Shown here piece after piece: positions 18,296-27,667 of a DNA stretch of 64,000 nt (the stretch's first letter is position 1; each line of letters opens with the position of its first letter). A program made the translations under genes and the position numbers. The DNA is taken from NCBI RefSeq assembly GCF_008064665.1, contig NZ_VRZA01000002.1, positions 248,001-312,000 on the forward strand, in the 5' to 3' direction. The DNA comes from Parahaliea maris (lineage in GTDB: Bacteria; Pseudomonadota; Gammaproteobacteria; Pseudomonadales; Halieaceae). Below the pieces are notes generated by a model. It was given only the letters and a program-made list of their open reading frames with translations. It was not told where the DNA came from and ran no database searches.

Positions 18296-19294
18296 ATGAA
18301 AGTCGCCATCAATGGATTTGGCCGTATCGGCCGCTCGGTCTTTCGCATCCTCGAGGAGGTGGAAGGGGTGGACGTGGTTGCCATCAACGACCTGTTTGAC
18401 CCGGATGCCCTGCGTTACCTGCTCAATTACGACACCGTGATGGGGCCGTTCGGCAAGAGCCTGAAACTGGAGGACGGCCATTTCGTGACACCCAAGAGCC
18501 GGGTGAAGCTGCTGAGTGAACGCAATCCCGCTGATCTGCCCTGGGCGGAGATGGGGGTGGATGCGGTGGTGGAGTCCACCGGTGTATTTCGCAAGCGTGC
18601 GCAACTGGAACAGCATCTCGAAGCCGGGGCCGGGAGGGTGATTCTGACCGTGCCGGCGGCCGATCCGGTGGACTACACCGTGGTGTTGGGGGTAAATGAG
18701 GACGGCCTGACCGCCGAACATCGCATCATTTCCAATGCCAGCTGTACCACCAACTGCCTGGCGCCCATGGCGCGAGTTCTCGACGAGGCCTTTGGCATCG
18801 AGGAGGGCGTCATCAATACGGTACACGCCTACACCAACGACCAGCGCCTGGCCGATGTACCGCACTCAGACTGGCGCCGCAGCCGGGCCGCCGCCGAAAA
18901 CATCATTCCCACCTCGACTGGCGCGGCCAAGGCCGTGGGGGAAGTGTTGCCACAACTGAAGGGCAAGCTTCACGGCATCGCGGCCCGGGTGCCGGTGCCG
19001 GATGGTTCGGTGGTCGACCTGTTCGTCAAGCTCGGCCGGGAGATCACGGTAGACGAGGTGCACCAGGCGGTGCGTGAGGCTGCCGCCTCGGAGCGCCTGA
19101 GCGGGATTCTGCAATTCAGTGACCAGCCCATAGTGTCTTCTGATATTATCGGTAACTCGCACTCCTCGATTTACGATTCCGGGTTCAGCGCCGTAACCGG
19201 CGGTCGCTACCTGAGGGTGCTCAATTGGTACGACAATGAATGGGGCTATTCAAGCCGCGTATGTGACCTGCTCTCCCGGGTAGGTAGCTGGTAA
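18296..19294 (+). CDS. gap: Glyceraldehyde-3-phosphate dehydrogenase, type I
   Basis: NAD-dependent GAPDH, 332 residues, oxidising the glyceraldehyde-3-phosphate released by Eda. All active-site elements are present: INGFGRIGR, SNASCTTNC (Cys150), TVHAYTNDQ (His177), TSTGAAK, ARVPVPDGS and WYDNEWGYS. Asp at the end of the second strand (NDLFD) suits NAD. The ATG at 18296 directly follows the TAA of the pseudoenzyme gene, with AGGAGG at 18282-18287. A full gap directly after a Cys-less paralogue raises the possibility of mixed tetramers. Followed 12 bp later by ppc. Confidence 0.96.
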   Translation: MKVAINGFGRIGRSVFRILEEVEGVDVVAINDLFDPDALRYLLNYDTVMGPFGKSLKLEDGHFVTPKSRVKLLSERNPADLPWAEMGVDAVVESTGVFRKRAQLEQHLEAGAGRVILTVPAADPVDYTVVLGVNEDGLTAEHRIISNASCTTNCLAPMARVLDEAFGIEEGVINTVHAYTNDQRLADVPHSDWRRSRAAAENIIPTSTGAAKAVGEVLPQLKGKLHGIAARVPVPDGSVVDLFVKLGREITVDEVHQAVREAAASERLSGILQFSDQPIVSSDIIGNSHSSIYDSGFSAVTGGRYLRVLNWYDNEWGYSSRVCDLLSRVGSW

Positions 19295-19305
19295 GGGAAC
19301 CGGGT

Positions 19306-21963
19306 ATGGGACCAGTAGAAGTGGAAGAGGGGCAGGCGGACTACAGCGGCTTGCGCAGTAATGTCAGCTTTCTCGGGCGTTTGCTCGGCGAAACCATCGC
19401 CGATGCCGAGGGTGCCGAGTTTCTCGAGCTGATCGAAAAGATTCGCGGCCTGTCGAAGACCGCGCGGCTGGCGTCAGGGGATGACGGTGGTGTGGAACGC
19501 GAAGAGTTGCTCGGCGTTCTGCGCAACCTGGACAACGCCCAGCTGGTGCCGGTGGCCCGCGCCTTCTGCCAGTTTCTCAACCTGGCCAATATCGCCGACC
19601 AGCACCACACGGTCTCGCGTCAGATGGACCCTCTACTGTCGGCTTCCCGCCAGCTGTCCACCACCCTCACCGGGCTGGCGGAGGAGGGGGCTACCCGTGA
19701 GCAGATCGTCGAAACTATCGACAAATTGCGGATCGAGCTGGTACTCACTGCCCATCCAACCGAGATCATGCGCCGTACCCTCATCCACAAGCACACCGAG
19801 ATCGGCCGCTGCCTGTCGCAACTGGAGCTTGGCGGGCTCACCGAGCGTGAGCAGCAGCGCCTGCACGACCGCCTGCGCGAGTTGATCACCCAGATCTGGT
19901 ACGGCGACGACTTCCGCCTCACCCGGCCCACCCCGGTGGACGAGGCCAAGTGGGGCTTTGCCGTGGTGGAGGACTCCCTGTGGCGGGCCGTGCCTGAATT
20001 CCTGCGCCGGCTGGATAGCGCACTGCAGGAGGCCTGCGGCCAGAGCCTGCCGCTGGACGCGGCACCGGTGCAGTTCGTGTCATGGATTGGTGGCGACCGC
20101 GACGGCAACCCCAACGTGACCCACAAGGTGACCGACGAGGTGATGTGGCTGAGTCGCTGGCAGGCGACGGATCTCTACCTCAAGGATGTGGAGCAGCTGG
20201 TGGAAGAGCTGTCCATGACCAAGTGCAATGAACACCTGCGCGCGCTGTCGGGAGACGCTCACGAACCCTATCGCGAAGTGCTGCGGGAACTGCGCGGCAC
20301 CTTGCGTAGCCACCTGGCCGATATCGAGGTGGTATTGGCGGACCCGATGCGCAGTGACCTGGCGCCGCTGGATGAGGAAGTCCTGTGGAAGCCGCTCAAG
20401 GCCTGCTACGACTCGATGCTCGAATGCGGTATGGGCAGCATCGCCAACGCCGGCCTGCTGGACCTGCTGCGGCGTGTGCGCTGTTTCGGCGTTCACCTGC
20501 TGCGCCACGACATCCGCCAGGACAGTGCCCGGCACACCCAGGTGCTGTCGGAACTGACCAGCTACCTTGGCCTGGGGGATTACGCCGAGTGGGATGAGCA
20601 GGCCCGCTGCGCCTTTCTCCTGCAGGAGCTGGCGAGCCGTAGGCCACTGATTCCGCCACGCTGGCAACCCTCCGAGGACGCAGCCGAGGTGCTGGCCACC
20701 TGTGAAGTGGTCGCGCGCCAGCCCAGGGAAGCGCTGGGAGCCTACGTGATATCCATGGCGCGCCAGGCCTCGGATATCCTCGCGGTGCACCTGCTGTTGC
20801 GGGAGACCGGTTGCCCCTTTGAACTGCCGGTGGCCCCCCTGTTCGAAACCCTCGATGACCTGTCGCGCGCGCGTGAGGTGATCAGCAGCCTGCTGGCCAA
20901 CCCCTGGTACCGTGGCCTCATCGACGGCCGCCTGATGGTCATGATCGGCTACTCCGACTCTGCCAAGGACGCCGGGGTGCTGGCCGCCTCCTGGGCCCAG
21001 TACCGGGCGCAGGAGGAATTGCTGGCGGTGTGCGACGAACACAAGGTGAAACTCACCCTGTTTCACGGTCGCGGCGGCACGATTGGCCGCGGCGGGGCGC
21101 CCGCCCATGCCGCGTTGCTGTCACAGCCACCGGGAACCCTCGAGAACGGACTGCGGGTCACCGAGCAGGGCGAAATGATCCGCGCCAAGCTCGGCTGGAC
21201 TGCGCTGGCGGTCAAGACCCTGGCCCTGTACACCACGGCAATCTGTCGCGCCAACCTCTTTACGCCGCCGGCCCCCAGGCCCGAGTGGCGCGAGATCATG
21301 GAGTCCCTCTCCGAGGATTCCTGCGAGGCCTATCGCGCGGTGATTCGCGGTGAACCCGAGTTTGTTCCCTATTTCCGTTACGCCACACCGGAACAGGAAC
21401 TGGCGGGTCTGCCGCTTGGCTCCCGGCCTGCGCGCCGGGCCAAGGGCGGTGGTATCGAGAGCCTGCGCGCCATTCCCTGGATCTTTGCCTGGTCCCAGAA
21501 CCGGCTCATGCTGCCGGCCTGGCTGGGTGCCGGCAAGGCCCTGCAGCAGGCAATTGATCGCGGTCAGCGCGATGTGCTGGAGGAAATGGCCGCCAACTGG
21601 CCCTTCTTTGCTACCCGTCTCTCGATGCTGGAGATGGTATTCGCCAAGGCCGATGTCGGGCTGTCCGCCCACTATGACGACTGCCTGGTGCCAGAGGAAT
21701 TGCGGCGCATAGGTGAAGATTTGCGCACCCAGCTTGCCAATGACAGTGCCACTGTTCTCGCCTTGCACGGGCTCAGCGCACCGCTGGAGGATTCTCCCTG
21801 GATCCGGCAGTCAATCCAGTTGCGCAATATTTACACAGACCCCCTCAACGTCCTGCAGGCGGAACTTCTGCAGCGTCAGCGCGTCGAACCTGAACCGCTG
21901 CTGGAGCAGGCGATCATGGTGACCTTTGCCGGTATCGCTGCCGGTATGCGCAATACTGGCTAG
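19306..21963 (+). CDS. ppc: Phosphoenolpyruvate carboxylase
   Basis: Anaplerotic enzyme making oxaloacetate from PEP and bicarbonate, 885 residues (family about 880-900). Motifs: LTAHPTE with the catalytic His near 150, GGDRDGNPNVT, and the substrate loop FHGRGGTIGRGG near residue 586, with IPWIFAWSQNR later; the C-terminus MRNTG is typical. It starts 12 bp after gap, so it is very likely co-transcribed with eda and both GAPDH genes and subject to HexR. That arrangement links Entner-Doudoroff flux to oxaloacetate supply. No terminator is obvious in the 105 bp after it. Confidence 0.96.
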   Translation: MGPVEVEEGQADYSGLRSNVSFLGRLLGETIADAEGAEFLELIEKIRGLSKTARLASGDDGGVEREELLGVLRNLDNAQLVPVARAFCQFLNLANIADQHHTVSRQMDPLLSASRQLSTTLTGLAEEGATREQIVETIDKLRIELVLTAHPTEIMRRTLIHKHTEIGRCLSQLELGGLTEREQQRLHDRLRELITQIWYGDDFRLTRPTPVDEAKWGFAVVEDSLWRAVPEFLRRLDSALQEACGQSLPLDAAPVQFVSWIGGDRDGNPNVTHKVTDEVMWLSRWQATDLYLKDVEQLVEELSMTKCNEHLRALSGDAHEPYREVLRELRGTLRSHLADIEVVLADPMRSDLAPLDEEVLWKPLKACYDSMLECGMGSIANAGLLDLLRRVRCFGVHLLRHDIRQDSARHTQVLSELTSYLGLGDYAEWDEQARCAFLLQELASRRPLIPPRWQPSEDAAEVLATCEVVARQPREALGAYVISMARQASDILAVHLLLRETGCPFELPVAPLFETLDDLSRAREVISSLLANPWYRGLIDGRLMVMIGYSDSAKDAGVLAASWAQYRAQEELLAVCDEHKVKLTLFHGRGGTIGRGGAPAHAALLSQPPGTLENGLRVTEQGEMIRAKLGWTALAVKTLALYTTAICRANLFTPPAPRPEWREIMESLSEDSCEAYRAVIRGEPEFVPYFRYATPEQELAGLPLGSRPARRAKGGGIESLRAIPWIFAWSQNRLMLPAWLGAGKALQQAIDRGQRDVLEEMAANWPFFATRLSMLEMVFAKADVGLSAHYDDCLVPEELRRIGEDLRTQLANDSATVLALHGLSAPLEDSPWIRQSIQLRNIYTDPLNVLQAELLQRQRVEPEPLLEQAIMVTFAGIAAGMRNTG

Positions 21964-22068
21964 CGGTCCAGGCGCAGGTGCGCTTGACCCTGTAACACGC
22001 CGCCACCAGAATGCTTGCAGGCCGCTTCGGCGGCCGCACTCCCAATACGAATTACGAGGCTCGCAATT

Positions 22069-22641
22069 ATGAAGAACCTGTTCAAAACCTTTGTCGCCGT
22101 GTTGGCTTTTACCATCGGGGGCCAGATGGCATGGGCTGACAGCTACAGTGATGCGATCAAATCGTTCAAGGAAGCGGGAGAGAGCGGGAAATATTTCGAT
22201 TCCGCCTACGGTTATGCCCTGTTCCCGACGATTGGCAAGGGCGGTATCGGTATCGGTGGTGCCCACGGCAAGGGCAAGGTTTACGTGCAGGGAAATCCAG
22301 TGGGTGAGTCCAGCATGACCCAGGTGACCGTCGGCTTCCAGCTGGGTGGCCAGGCCTACAGCCAGATCATCTTTTTCAAGGATCAGCGCGCCTTTGAGGA
22401 GTTCACTTCCGGCAACTTTGAATTCAGTGCCCAGGCCACCGCTGTGGCGATTACTGCCGGCGTTTCCGCCGAAGCCAATACTGGCGGCGGCGCTGCCGCT
22501 GGCGCCAGCGGCGGCAGCAACAATGCCAAGACCTCCCACGGTGGTTACCGCAAGGGCATGGCCATCTTTACCATTGCCAAGGGTGGCCTGATGTACGAGG
22601 CGGCCCTCGGCGGCCAGAAGTTCAGCTACTCGCCCCTCTAA
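22069..22641 (+). CDS. SYLF/YSC84 domain lipid-binding protein, secreted
   Basis: A 190-residue protein with an N-terminal signal peptide (cleavage likely after AWA, residue about 23) and one SYLF (YSC84-like) domain. Seen: YGYALFPTIGKGGIGIGGAHGKGKVY, then VGFQLGGQAYSQIIFF, the usual glycine-rich core, and a Gly/Ala/Asn-rich loop near residues 145-160. Eukaryotic SYLF domains bind phosphoinositides, while periplasmic bacterial members have no settled role. ATG at 22069; weak Shine-Dalgarno (ACGAGG). Stands alone, with a strong hairpin downstream. Confidence 0.87.
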   Translation: MKNLFKTFVAVLAFTIGGQMAWADSYSDAIKSFKEAGESGKYFDSAYGYALFPTIGKGGIGIGGAHGKGKVYVQGNPVGESSMTQVTVGFQLGGQAYSQIIFFKDQRAFEEFTSGNFEFSAQATAVAITAGVSAEANTGGGAAAGASGGSNNAKTSHGGYRKGMAIFTIAKGGLMYEAALGGQKFSYSPL

Positions 22642-22691
22642 CAGACACTGCACAGGCGCTGCCCGCGCAGGCGGGCCAGCGTCGCCAGATC

Positions 22692-22733
22692 ACACTGCCG
22701 CCCCGGTACCTGCCGGCTGGCGGCAGTGTTGTT
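22692..22733 (+). terminator. Intrinsic terminator after the SYLF gene
   Basis: ACACTGCCGCC and GGCGGCAGTGT form an 11-bp perfect stem over a 16-base loop, followed by TGTTT. It lies 50 bases after the stop codon. Confidence 0.65.
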
Positions 22734-22873
22734 TCTGGCACCTGGATTCTGCCCCTCACACTTGATGACTTCGGCCTGTTATCCGTTATACGGGGGTCCG
22801 GCCGCTTCCTGCCGCCCTGTTGCGGCGGCCCCCTTTGATGCGGCCTAGCAAATTCGATAACAGGAGAGACAGA

Positions 22874-24688
22874 ATGCTCAAGGCAGCATACGGCCGAGCT
22901 ATTGCCCCGCTGGCACTGGCAGTGGCGACCAGCACATTTGCCGCGCCCGCCACCGAACCGGAGGTGAGAGAGTTCATCGACAGCGCCGGTGCGCGCGCCG
23001 GTGAACTCGGGGTAAAAGCCACTCGTGCAGAGTGGGTATTTCAGAATTTCATTACCCACGATACTCAGCAAATGGCGGTGGAAGCCAGCAAGGCCCTGAC
23101 TACCGAGGGTGGTAGCAACGCCCGCGAAGCCCGTGATTACCTGGCGTCCCCCGGCCTGTCACCGGCCACCCGCCGCGATCTCGAGCTGATCCGGCATAGC
23201 GTTTCCGTACCGTCGCCGGCGGATGCCCGGAGCATTGCGGAGCTGGTGGAGATCGGAGCCGAGCTCAAAAGCATTTACGCCACCGGCAAGTACTGCGCTG
23301 AGGACGGTGAGTGCAGCGTATTGCGGGACATGGAGCTGCGTATGGCCAACAGCCGGGATTCCGACGAGCTGCTGGAACTGTGGCAGGGCTGGCGCCAGGT
23401 GTCGCCTCCGATGCGCGACCTCTATTCGCGGCAGGTGGAGCTGGCCAACAAAGGAGCCCGCGACCTTGGCTATGTGGACCTGGGGGATTACTGGCGCAGT
23501 CGTTACGACATGAGCGGCGAGGCTTTCTCTGCCGATATGGAACGTTACTGGCAGGAGGCCAAGCCACTGTACGAGGCGCTGCAATGCCATGTCCGGGATC
23601 GCCTGGAGGCGTTCTACGGTGAAGCGGTAATGCCCGACGACGGCACTATCCCCGCGCACTTGCTCGGCAATATGTGGGCCCAGGGCTGGTCCAACATCGA
23701 GGACGTGGTGATGGAGGGAGCTTTCGAGGCGCCCTATGACCTGACCCGTATCCTCGAAGAGCGCGAGATGGACGAGGAGGCCATGGTGAAAATGGCCGAG
23801 GGTTTCTTCACCTCGCTGGGCCTGGAGCCGTTGCCGGAGACCTTCTGGGAGCGTTCTCTGTTCACCCGCCCCGAAGATCGCGACGTCGTCTGCCATGCCA
23901 GCGCCTGGGACGTGGACGCCAAAGACGACCTGCGGATCAAAATGTGTATCCAGCGCACCGGGGAGGAAGTCCGGGTGGTGCACCACGAGTTGGGTCACAA
24001 CTACTACCAGCGCGCCTACAACGAGCAGCCCTATTACTACCGTGGCTCTGCCAACGCCGGTTTTCACGAGGCGCTGGGGGATGCGATCGCGCTGTCGGTC
24101 ACTCCGGCCTACCTGGTGGAGCTCGGCCTGCTGGACCAGTTACCCGAGACCAGCGAAGCCAACACCATCGCCCAGTTGATGAACCTGGCCCTGGACAAGG
24201 TGGCCTTCCTGCCCTTTGGCTACATCATGGACAAGTGGCGCTGGCAGGTGTTTGCCGGCGAACTGACCCCCGAGGAATATAATGCGGGCTGGTGGAAGTT
24301 GCGGCGGGAGTACCAGGGTATCTCGAGCCCGGTTGCCCGCGGCGCAGATGCATTCGATCCCGGTGCCAAGTACCACATCCCCGCCAACGTTTCCTACAGC
24401 CGCTATTTCCAGGCCCACCTGTTGCAGTTCCAGTTCCATCGCGAGATGTGCGAGAAGGCCGGGTTCAAGGGGCCGTTGTACGCCTGCTCTGCCTACGGCA
24501 GCAAAGCGGCGGGTGAGGCCCTGAACGCCATGCTCAGCGCAGGCAGGAGCGTGCCCTGGCAGCAGACCCTCGCGGACTTCACCGGCAAGGACGATGTCGA
24601 TGTCTCTGCCATGCTGGAATATTTTGCTCCGCTCAAGTCCTGGCTGGACGAGCAGAACCGCGGGCGGCAGTGCGGCTGGGAGGCCTGA
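22874..24688 (+). CDS. M2 family metallopeptidase (angiotensin-converting-enzyme-like)
   Basis: Secreted zinc dipeptidyl carboxypeptidase of 604 residues, the usual size for bacterial M2 enzymes. A signal peptide is present (about residues 1-23, ending TFAAPA). The zinc site is HELGH (His371, Glu372, His375) with the third ligand Glu399 in FHEALGD, as in ACE. Flanking blocks NMWAQGW and YRGSANAGFHE match ACE. It cleaves dipeptides from peptide C-termini. ATG at 22874 is preceded by CAGGAGAGACAGA. It belongs by theme to the downstream peptide-use genes but is convergent with the next gene. Confidence 0.94.
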   Translation: MLKAAYGRAIAPLALAVATSTFAAPATEPEVREFIDSAGARAGELGVKATRAEWVFQNFITHDTQQMAVEASKALTTEGGSNAREARDYLASPGLSPATRRDLELIRHSVSVPSPADARSIAELVEIGAELKSIYATGKYCAEDGECSVLRDMELRMANSRDSDELLELWQGWRQVSPPMRDLYSRQVELANKGARDLGYVDLGDYWRSRYDMSGEAFSADMERYWQEAKPLYEALQCHVRDRLEAFYGEAVMPDDGTIPAHLLGNMWAQGWSNIEDVVMEGAFEAPYDLTRILEEREMDEEAMVKMAEGFFTSLGLEPLPETFWERSLFTRPEDRDVVCHASAWDVDAKDDLRIKMCIQRTGEEVRVVHHELGHNYYQRAYNEQPYYYRGSANAGFHEALGDAIALSVTPAYLVELGLLDQLPETSEANTIAQLMNLALDKVAFLPFGYIMDKWRWQVFAGELTPEEYNAGWWKLRREYQGISSPVARGADAFDPGAKYHIPANVSYSRYFQAHLLQFQFHREMCEKAGFKGPLYACSAYGSKAAGEALNAMLSAGRSVPWQQTLADFTGKDDVDVSAMLEYFAPLKSWLDEQNRGRQCGWEA

Positions 24689-24712
24689 GCCCCTCATCCG
24701 GGTGTCACCCCT

Positions 24713-27667
24713 TTAGATAAACTCCAGAAGCAGCGTGATGGCTGCCATGGTAGCCATCGTGCAGATGCCGGCACCCAGCGCCAGCGGGTGCCGGTTCTCG
24801 ATGAGGCGAACCAGCAGCCCGCGGCGATCGCTGCGGGCTCCCCGCTCGACGACGGGAACCGCCAGGCGCTGGAGCGCGTCGGTGTCGAATGCCGGCAGAT
24901 AGCGCGGACCGGAGTAGACGAGGACATCGTCGATCATCAGGAACCAGCCCCGGTAGCGGATGCGGGCTTCGCTGCCGATGTGGTAGGTCCCGCGGTGATC
25001 CACCAGTAGCAGGCGGTCGTCCAGTACCCCGATGTGGCCGATGCGACTGCGAATGTACAGCCACAGGCTCAGGGCCGGGCCCCCGAGTAACAGCATCAGG
25101 GCGGCCAGGGTCGAGGTATCTACCTGCACGACCACGGCCAGCACCAGCACAAGGCAGGTGAGCGACAGGTAGAGTCGCGCCCAGCGTCGCAGGCGCGCTT
25201 CGCGGTTGGCAGCGTGGGGAATCCAGCTGGCCTCCTTGCCAATGCTGTCGATAGGTTCTGCGCCGCGCAGCCCCTCGGGTTTGAAGGCAATCTGCCTCAG
25301 GTCCTGGTACCAGGCCATCAGGCTGCAAGCGATGAACGCGAGCCAGGCGAGGCTCTGCAGGCCCTGGGTAATGAAGGTGTGCTGTTGCAGGGCGAATTCA
25401 CGGGATTCGATTTCCTCCGTGAGCAGGTCGGAACTGAAATCAACTTCCGGTGCGCCCTCGGCGCTGAAGCGGACGATCTCCCTTCTGCCAGGGTCCAGTA
25501 CCAGCAGTTTCTCTCCCCAGGTCAACAACTGCTGTGGATGGAAGCCCGCGGGTAGTGGCAGTTCCCGTTCAAATCCGAAGCGCTGGTCAAACTGGTACAA
25601 GCCGCGTTCACCGGTTTCCGGATTGGCGAGTACCACCCACCAGTGGCTGCTGTTGCTGGTGAGCCCGGTGACCTGCTCCCGGCCCGCCTCCAGCGCCTGG
25701 GGGGCGAGCAGGATGATTTCGTCCAGCTGCGCGCCGAGGGCGTCGTCCTCGTAACGCAGTACGCTGAGCGCCGGGCCCTCGGCGCTAGCGACATAGAGTA
25801 GCCCGTCTCTCGGTTGCAGCCCGGGGTACTGGCCAAAGTCATGGGTTACCTCGGCCTGCACTGCGCCCTCGGGATCCAGTTTCCGCAGGCGCCATGGCTC
25901 CGGTATCGCTTGCAGCATCATGCCGCTGAAGGGGTGAACTGCAAAAACTGCCGGCAGTGCCGCCTGGGGGCCATGCGGCTGGCACTCTCCAGCTGCCAGC
26001 CGACAGCGCCACAGGCCGCGCTCGCCCGGTTCCCCGTTTTCGCCGGGTAGCGAGCGGGCGAGCAGGAAGTGACTTTCCCCGTCCGCGCCCATACTGACCT
26101 GCTCAACCTCTGCCAGCCCCAGTGATTGCAGAGGCAGTCGTTCGCTGCCTACCCCGGAGCGATCGTGGAGCAGCAGCTCCTCCGGCAATGCCAGAATCAG
26201 GCCTCCGTCCGCCCGTGACGCAATCGCGGTAGCTCCCGTAGGCGCTGGCGGCGGGTGCAGGACCTGACCCACTATGATGGTGACGATCATCAGGACCAGC
26301 GACAGGACACTACCAGCCAGGTAGCGCCTGGCGAGAACCCGGGCACGTTGCGGACGCTCCCGCAACGTCGTGGTGACCCGGAAGGGGCTCAGGGCGTAGA
26401 GATTGGGTGTCGCGCTGCGGGGCCTCTGTTTTGCCCTGTTGCCCGCATCTGATGTCGGGTGCTCTGCCTTGGCGCTCTCTGCGGCGTCGCGTTCTGCGCT
26501 CGCTTTACCCGCAGCCTCCGCTGCTTTGCGCTCCGCTTCGGCCTCGCGTTTTGCCTCCGCGGCTTTGCGTTCAGCTTCTGCTTTACGCTCGGCTTCGGCC
26601 TGAGCCTTCTCCGCGGCTTTGCGTTCAGCTTCTGCTTTACGCTCGGCTTCGGCCCGAGCCTTCTCCGCGGCCCTGCGTTCCGCTTCGGCTTTGCGCTCGG
26701 CCTCTTCCCGAGCTTTCTCCGCGGCCCTGCGTTCCGCTTCGGCTTTGCGCTCGGCTTCGGCCCGAGCCTTCTCCGCGGCTTTGCGTTCCGCTTCGGCTTT
26801 GCGCTCGGCTTCGGCCCGGGCTTTCTCCGCGGCTTTGCGTTCAGCTTCGGCCTTGCGCTCGGCCTCGGCCCTGGCTTCTTCCACAGCTTTCTGTTCTGCG
26901 GCGGCCCGACGCTGTGCCTCCGCCTCGGCCTGGCGGGCAGCCTTGCGTTCCGCCGCAGCCCGTCGCCTGGCCTCGGCCCTGTTTCGCCGTTCCGCCTTGC
27001 GCTTTTCCGCGGCTTCCTGCCGGGCCGCTGCCCTGGCCTCCTGTTCTGCCTTGCGGGCCGCGGCGGCCTCTGCCGCCAGACGAGCCTTTTCTTTCTCTGC
27101 CAGCGCTTTTTCCTGCGCCAGCCGGGCGCGGTCAGCGGCCTCGCGCTCCTCGGCCAATTTGCGTTCAAGGGCGTGAGCGCGCTCGCGGGCTTCGGCCTTG
27201 AGGCGCTCGCTGTTCTCTGCTTCGCGGGCTTTCGCGGCTGCAGCGGCCGCTTCGGCCCTGGCATCAGATGAGCGTTGAGCCGGGGCCTGGGCGGCGGAAC
27301 TCACCGCCCATTTCTGGTCGATATGATCGCCCTCGCGGTGGACCATGCCCTCTCGCTGCAAAGCGCGGAGGTTGCGGTTGGCAGGCTTTGCCGGCGGCGG
27401 GGTAGCCGGGCTGGTTTTTGGGGTGTCATCGCGAACCAGCTGGGTATTGGCGCCGATGACGTAGAGCTTGTGGTAGAGATCTGCGGCGGTTTTACGGTCG
27501 AGATCCTGGCGCAGGGTAACCGCTTCGCCAGTAAAACAGGCATCGACCGCGGCAGGATCCTCGATGCCCAGTATTTCAGCGAACTGGCGTTTTACTTTCT
27601 CCGGGTCACGTCCCGGTTGGATCTCTCCATGGAACGTGAGGTTGAATAGATGCACCTCGCCCCGCAA
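24713..27667 (-). CDS. Large membrane protein with N-terminal small domain, AERK-repeat coiled coil, propeller-like region and several TM helices
   Basis: A 984-residue protein not recognised as a named family. Layout by eye: residues 1-80, a small alpha/beta domain (LTFHGEIQPGRDPE...) of a type found at the N-terminus of several uncharacterised gammaproteobacterial proteins; 80-130, a Pro-rich linker; about 133-405, an unbroken Ala/Glu/Lys/Arg coiled coil with six 18-residue repeats at the end; about 446-469, a membrane helix; about 475-745, repeated beta-strand-rich segments that look like a propeller; helices near 766-788, 829-872 (two) and 963-984. Coiled coil and propeller should be on opposite sides of the membrane. 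The start is TTG 27667 or GTG 27655; neither has a well-spaced Shine-Dalgarno. It could be a scaffold or envelope-spanning tether (inference only). Confidence 0.7.
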   Translation of the reverse strand: MRGEVHLFNLTFHGEIQPGRDPEKVKRQFAEILGIEDPAAVDACFTGEAVTLRQDLDRKTAADLYHKLYVIGANTQLVRDDTPKTSPATPPPAKPANRNLRALQREGMVHREGDHIDQKWAVSSAAQAPAQRSSDARAEAAAAAAKAREAENSERLKAEARERAHALERKLAEEREAADRARLAQEKALAEKEKARLAAEAAAARKAEQEARAAARQEAAEKRKAERRNRAEARRRAAAERKAARQAEAEAQRRAAAEQKAVEEARAEAERKAEAERKAAEKARAEAERKAEAERKAAEKARAEAERKAEAERRAAEKAREEAERKAEAERRAAEKARAEAERKAEAERKAAEKAQAEAERKAEAERKAAEAKREAEAERKAAEAAGKASAERDAAESAKAEHPTSDAGNRAKQRPRSATPNLYALSPFRVTTTLRERPQRARVLARRYLAGSVLSLVLMIVTIIVGQVLHPPPAPTGATAIASRADGGLILALPEELLLHDRSGVGSERLPLQSLGLAEVEQVSMGADGESHFLLARSLPGENGEPGERGLWRCRLAAGECQPHGPQAALPAVFAVHPFSGMMLQAIPEPWRLRKLDPEGAVQAEVTHDFGQYPGLQPRDGLLYVASAEGPALSVLRYEDDALGAQLDEIILLAPQALEAGREQVTGLTSNSSHWWVVLANPETGERGLYQFDQRFGFERELPLPAGFHPQQLLTWGEKLLVLDPGRREIVRFSAEGAPEVDFSSDLLTEEIESREFALQQHTFITQGLQSLAWLAFIACSLMAWYQDLRQIAFKPEGLRGAEPIDSIGKEASWIPHAANREARLRRWARLYLSLTCLVLVLAVVVQVDTSTLAALMLLLGGPALSLWLYIRSRIGHIGVLDDRLLLVDHRGTYHIGSEARIRYRGWFLMIDDVLVYSGPRYLPAFDTDALQRLAVPVVERGARSDRRGLLVRLIENRHPLALGAGICTMATMAAITLLLEFI
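26557..26880. repeat. Six tandem 54-bp repeats inside the coiled-coil coding region
   Basis: The motif beginning CCGCGG recurs at 26557, 26611, 26665, 26719, 26773 and 26827, exactly 54 bases apart. Each unit encodes 18 residues of the pattern AEKARAEAERKAEAERKA. A seventh, decayed copy begins at 26881. Copy number may vary by slippage without breaking the frame. Confidence 0.9.

Noticed and set aside
17246-18865. Long minus-strand frame opposite the two GAPDH-family genes
   Set aside because: Same antisense artefact; it crosses two sense genes and has no homology I recognise.
26557-26880. Regular 54-bp repeats as a CRISPR-like array
   Set aside because: No spacers: the units are contiguous, in frame and encode a coiled coil; no cas genes nearby.
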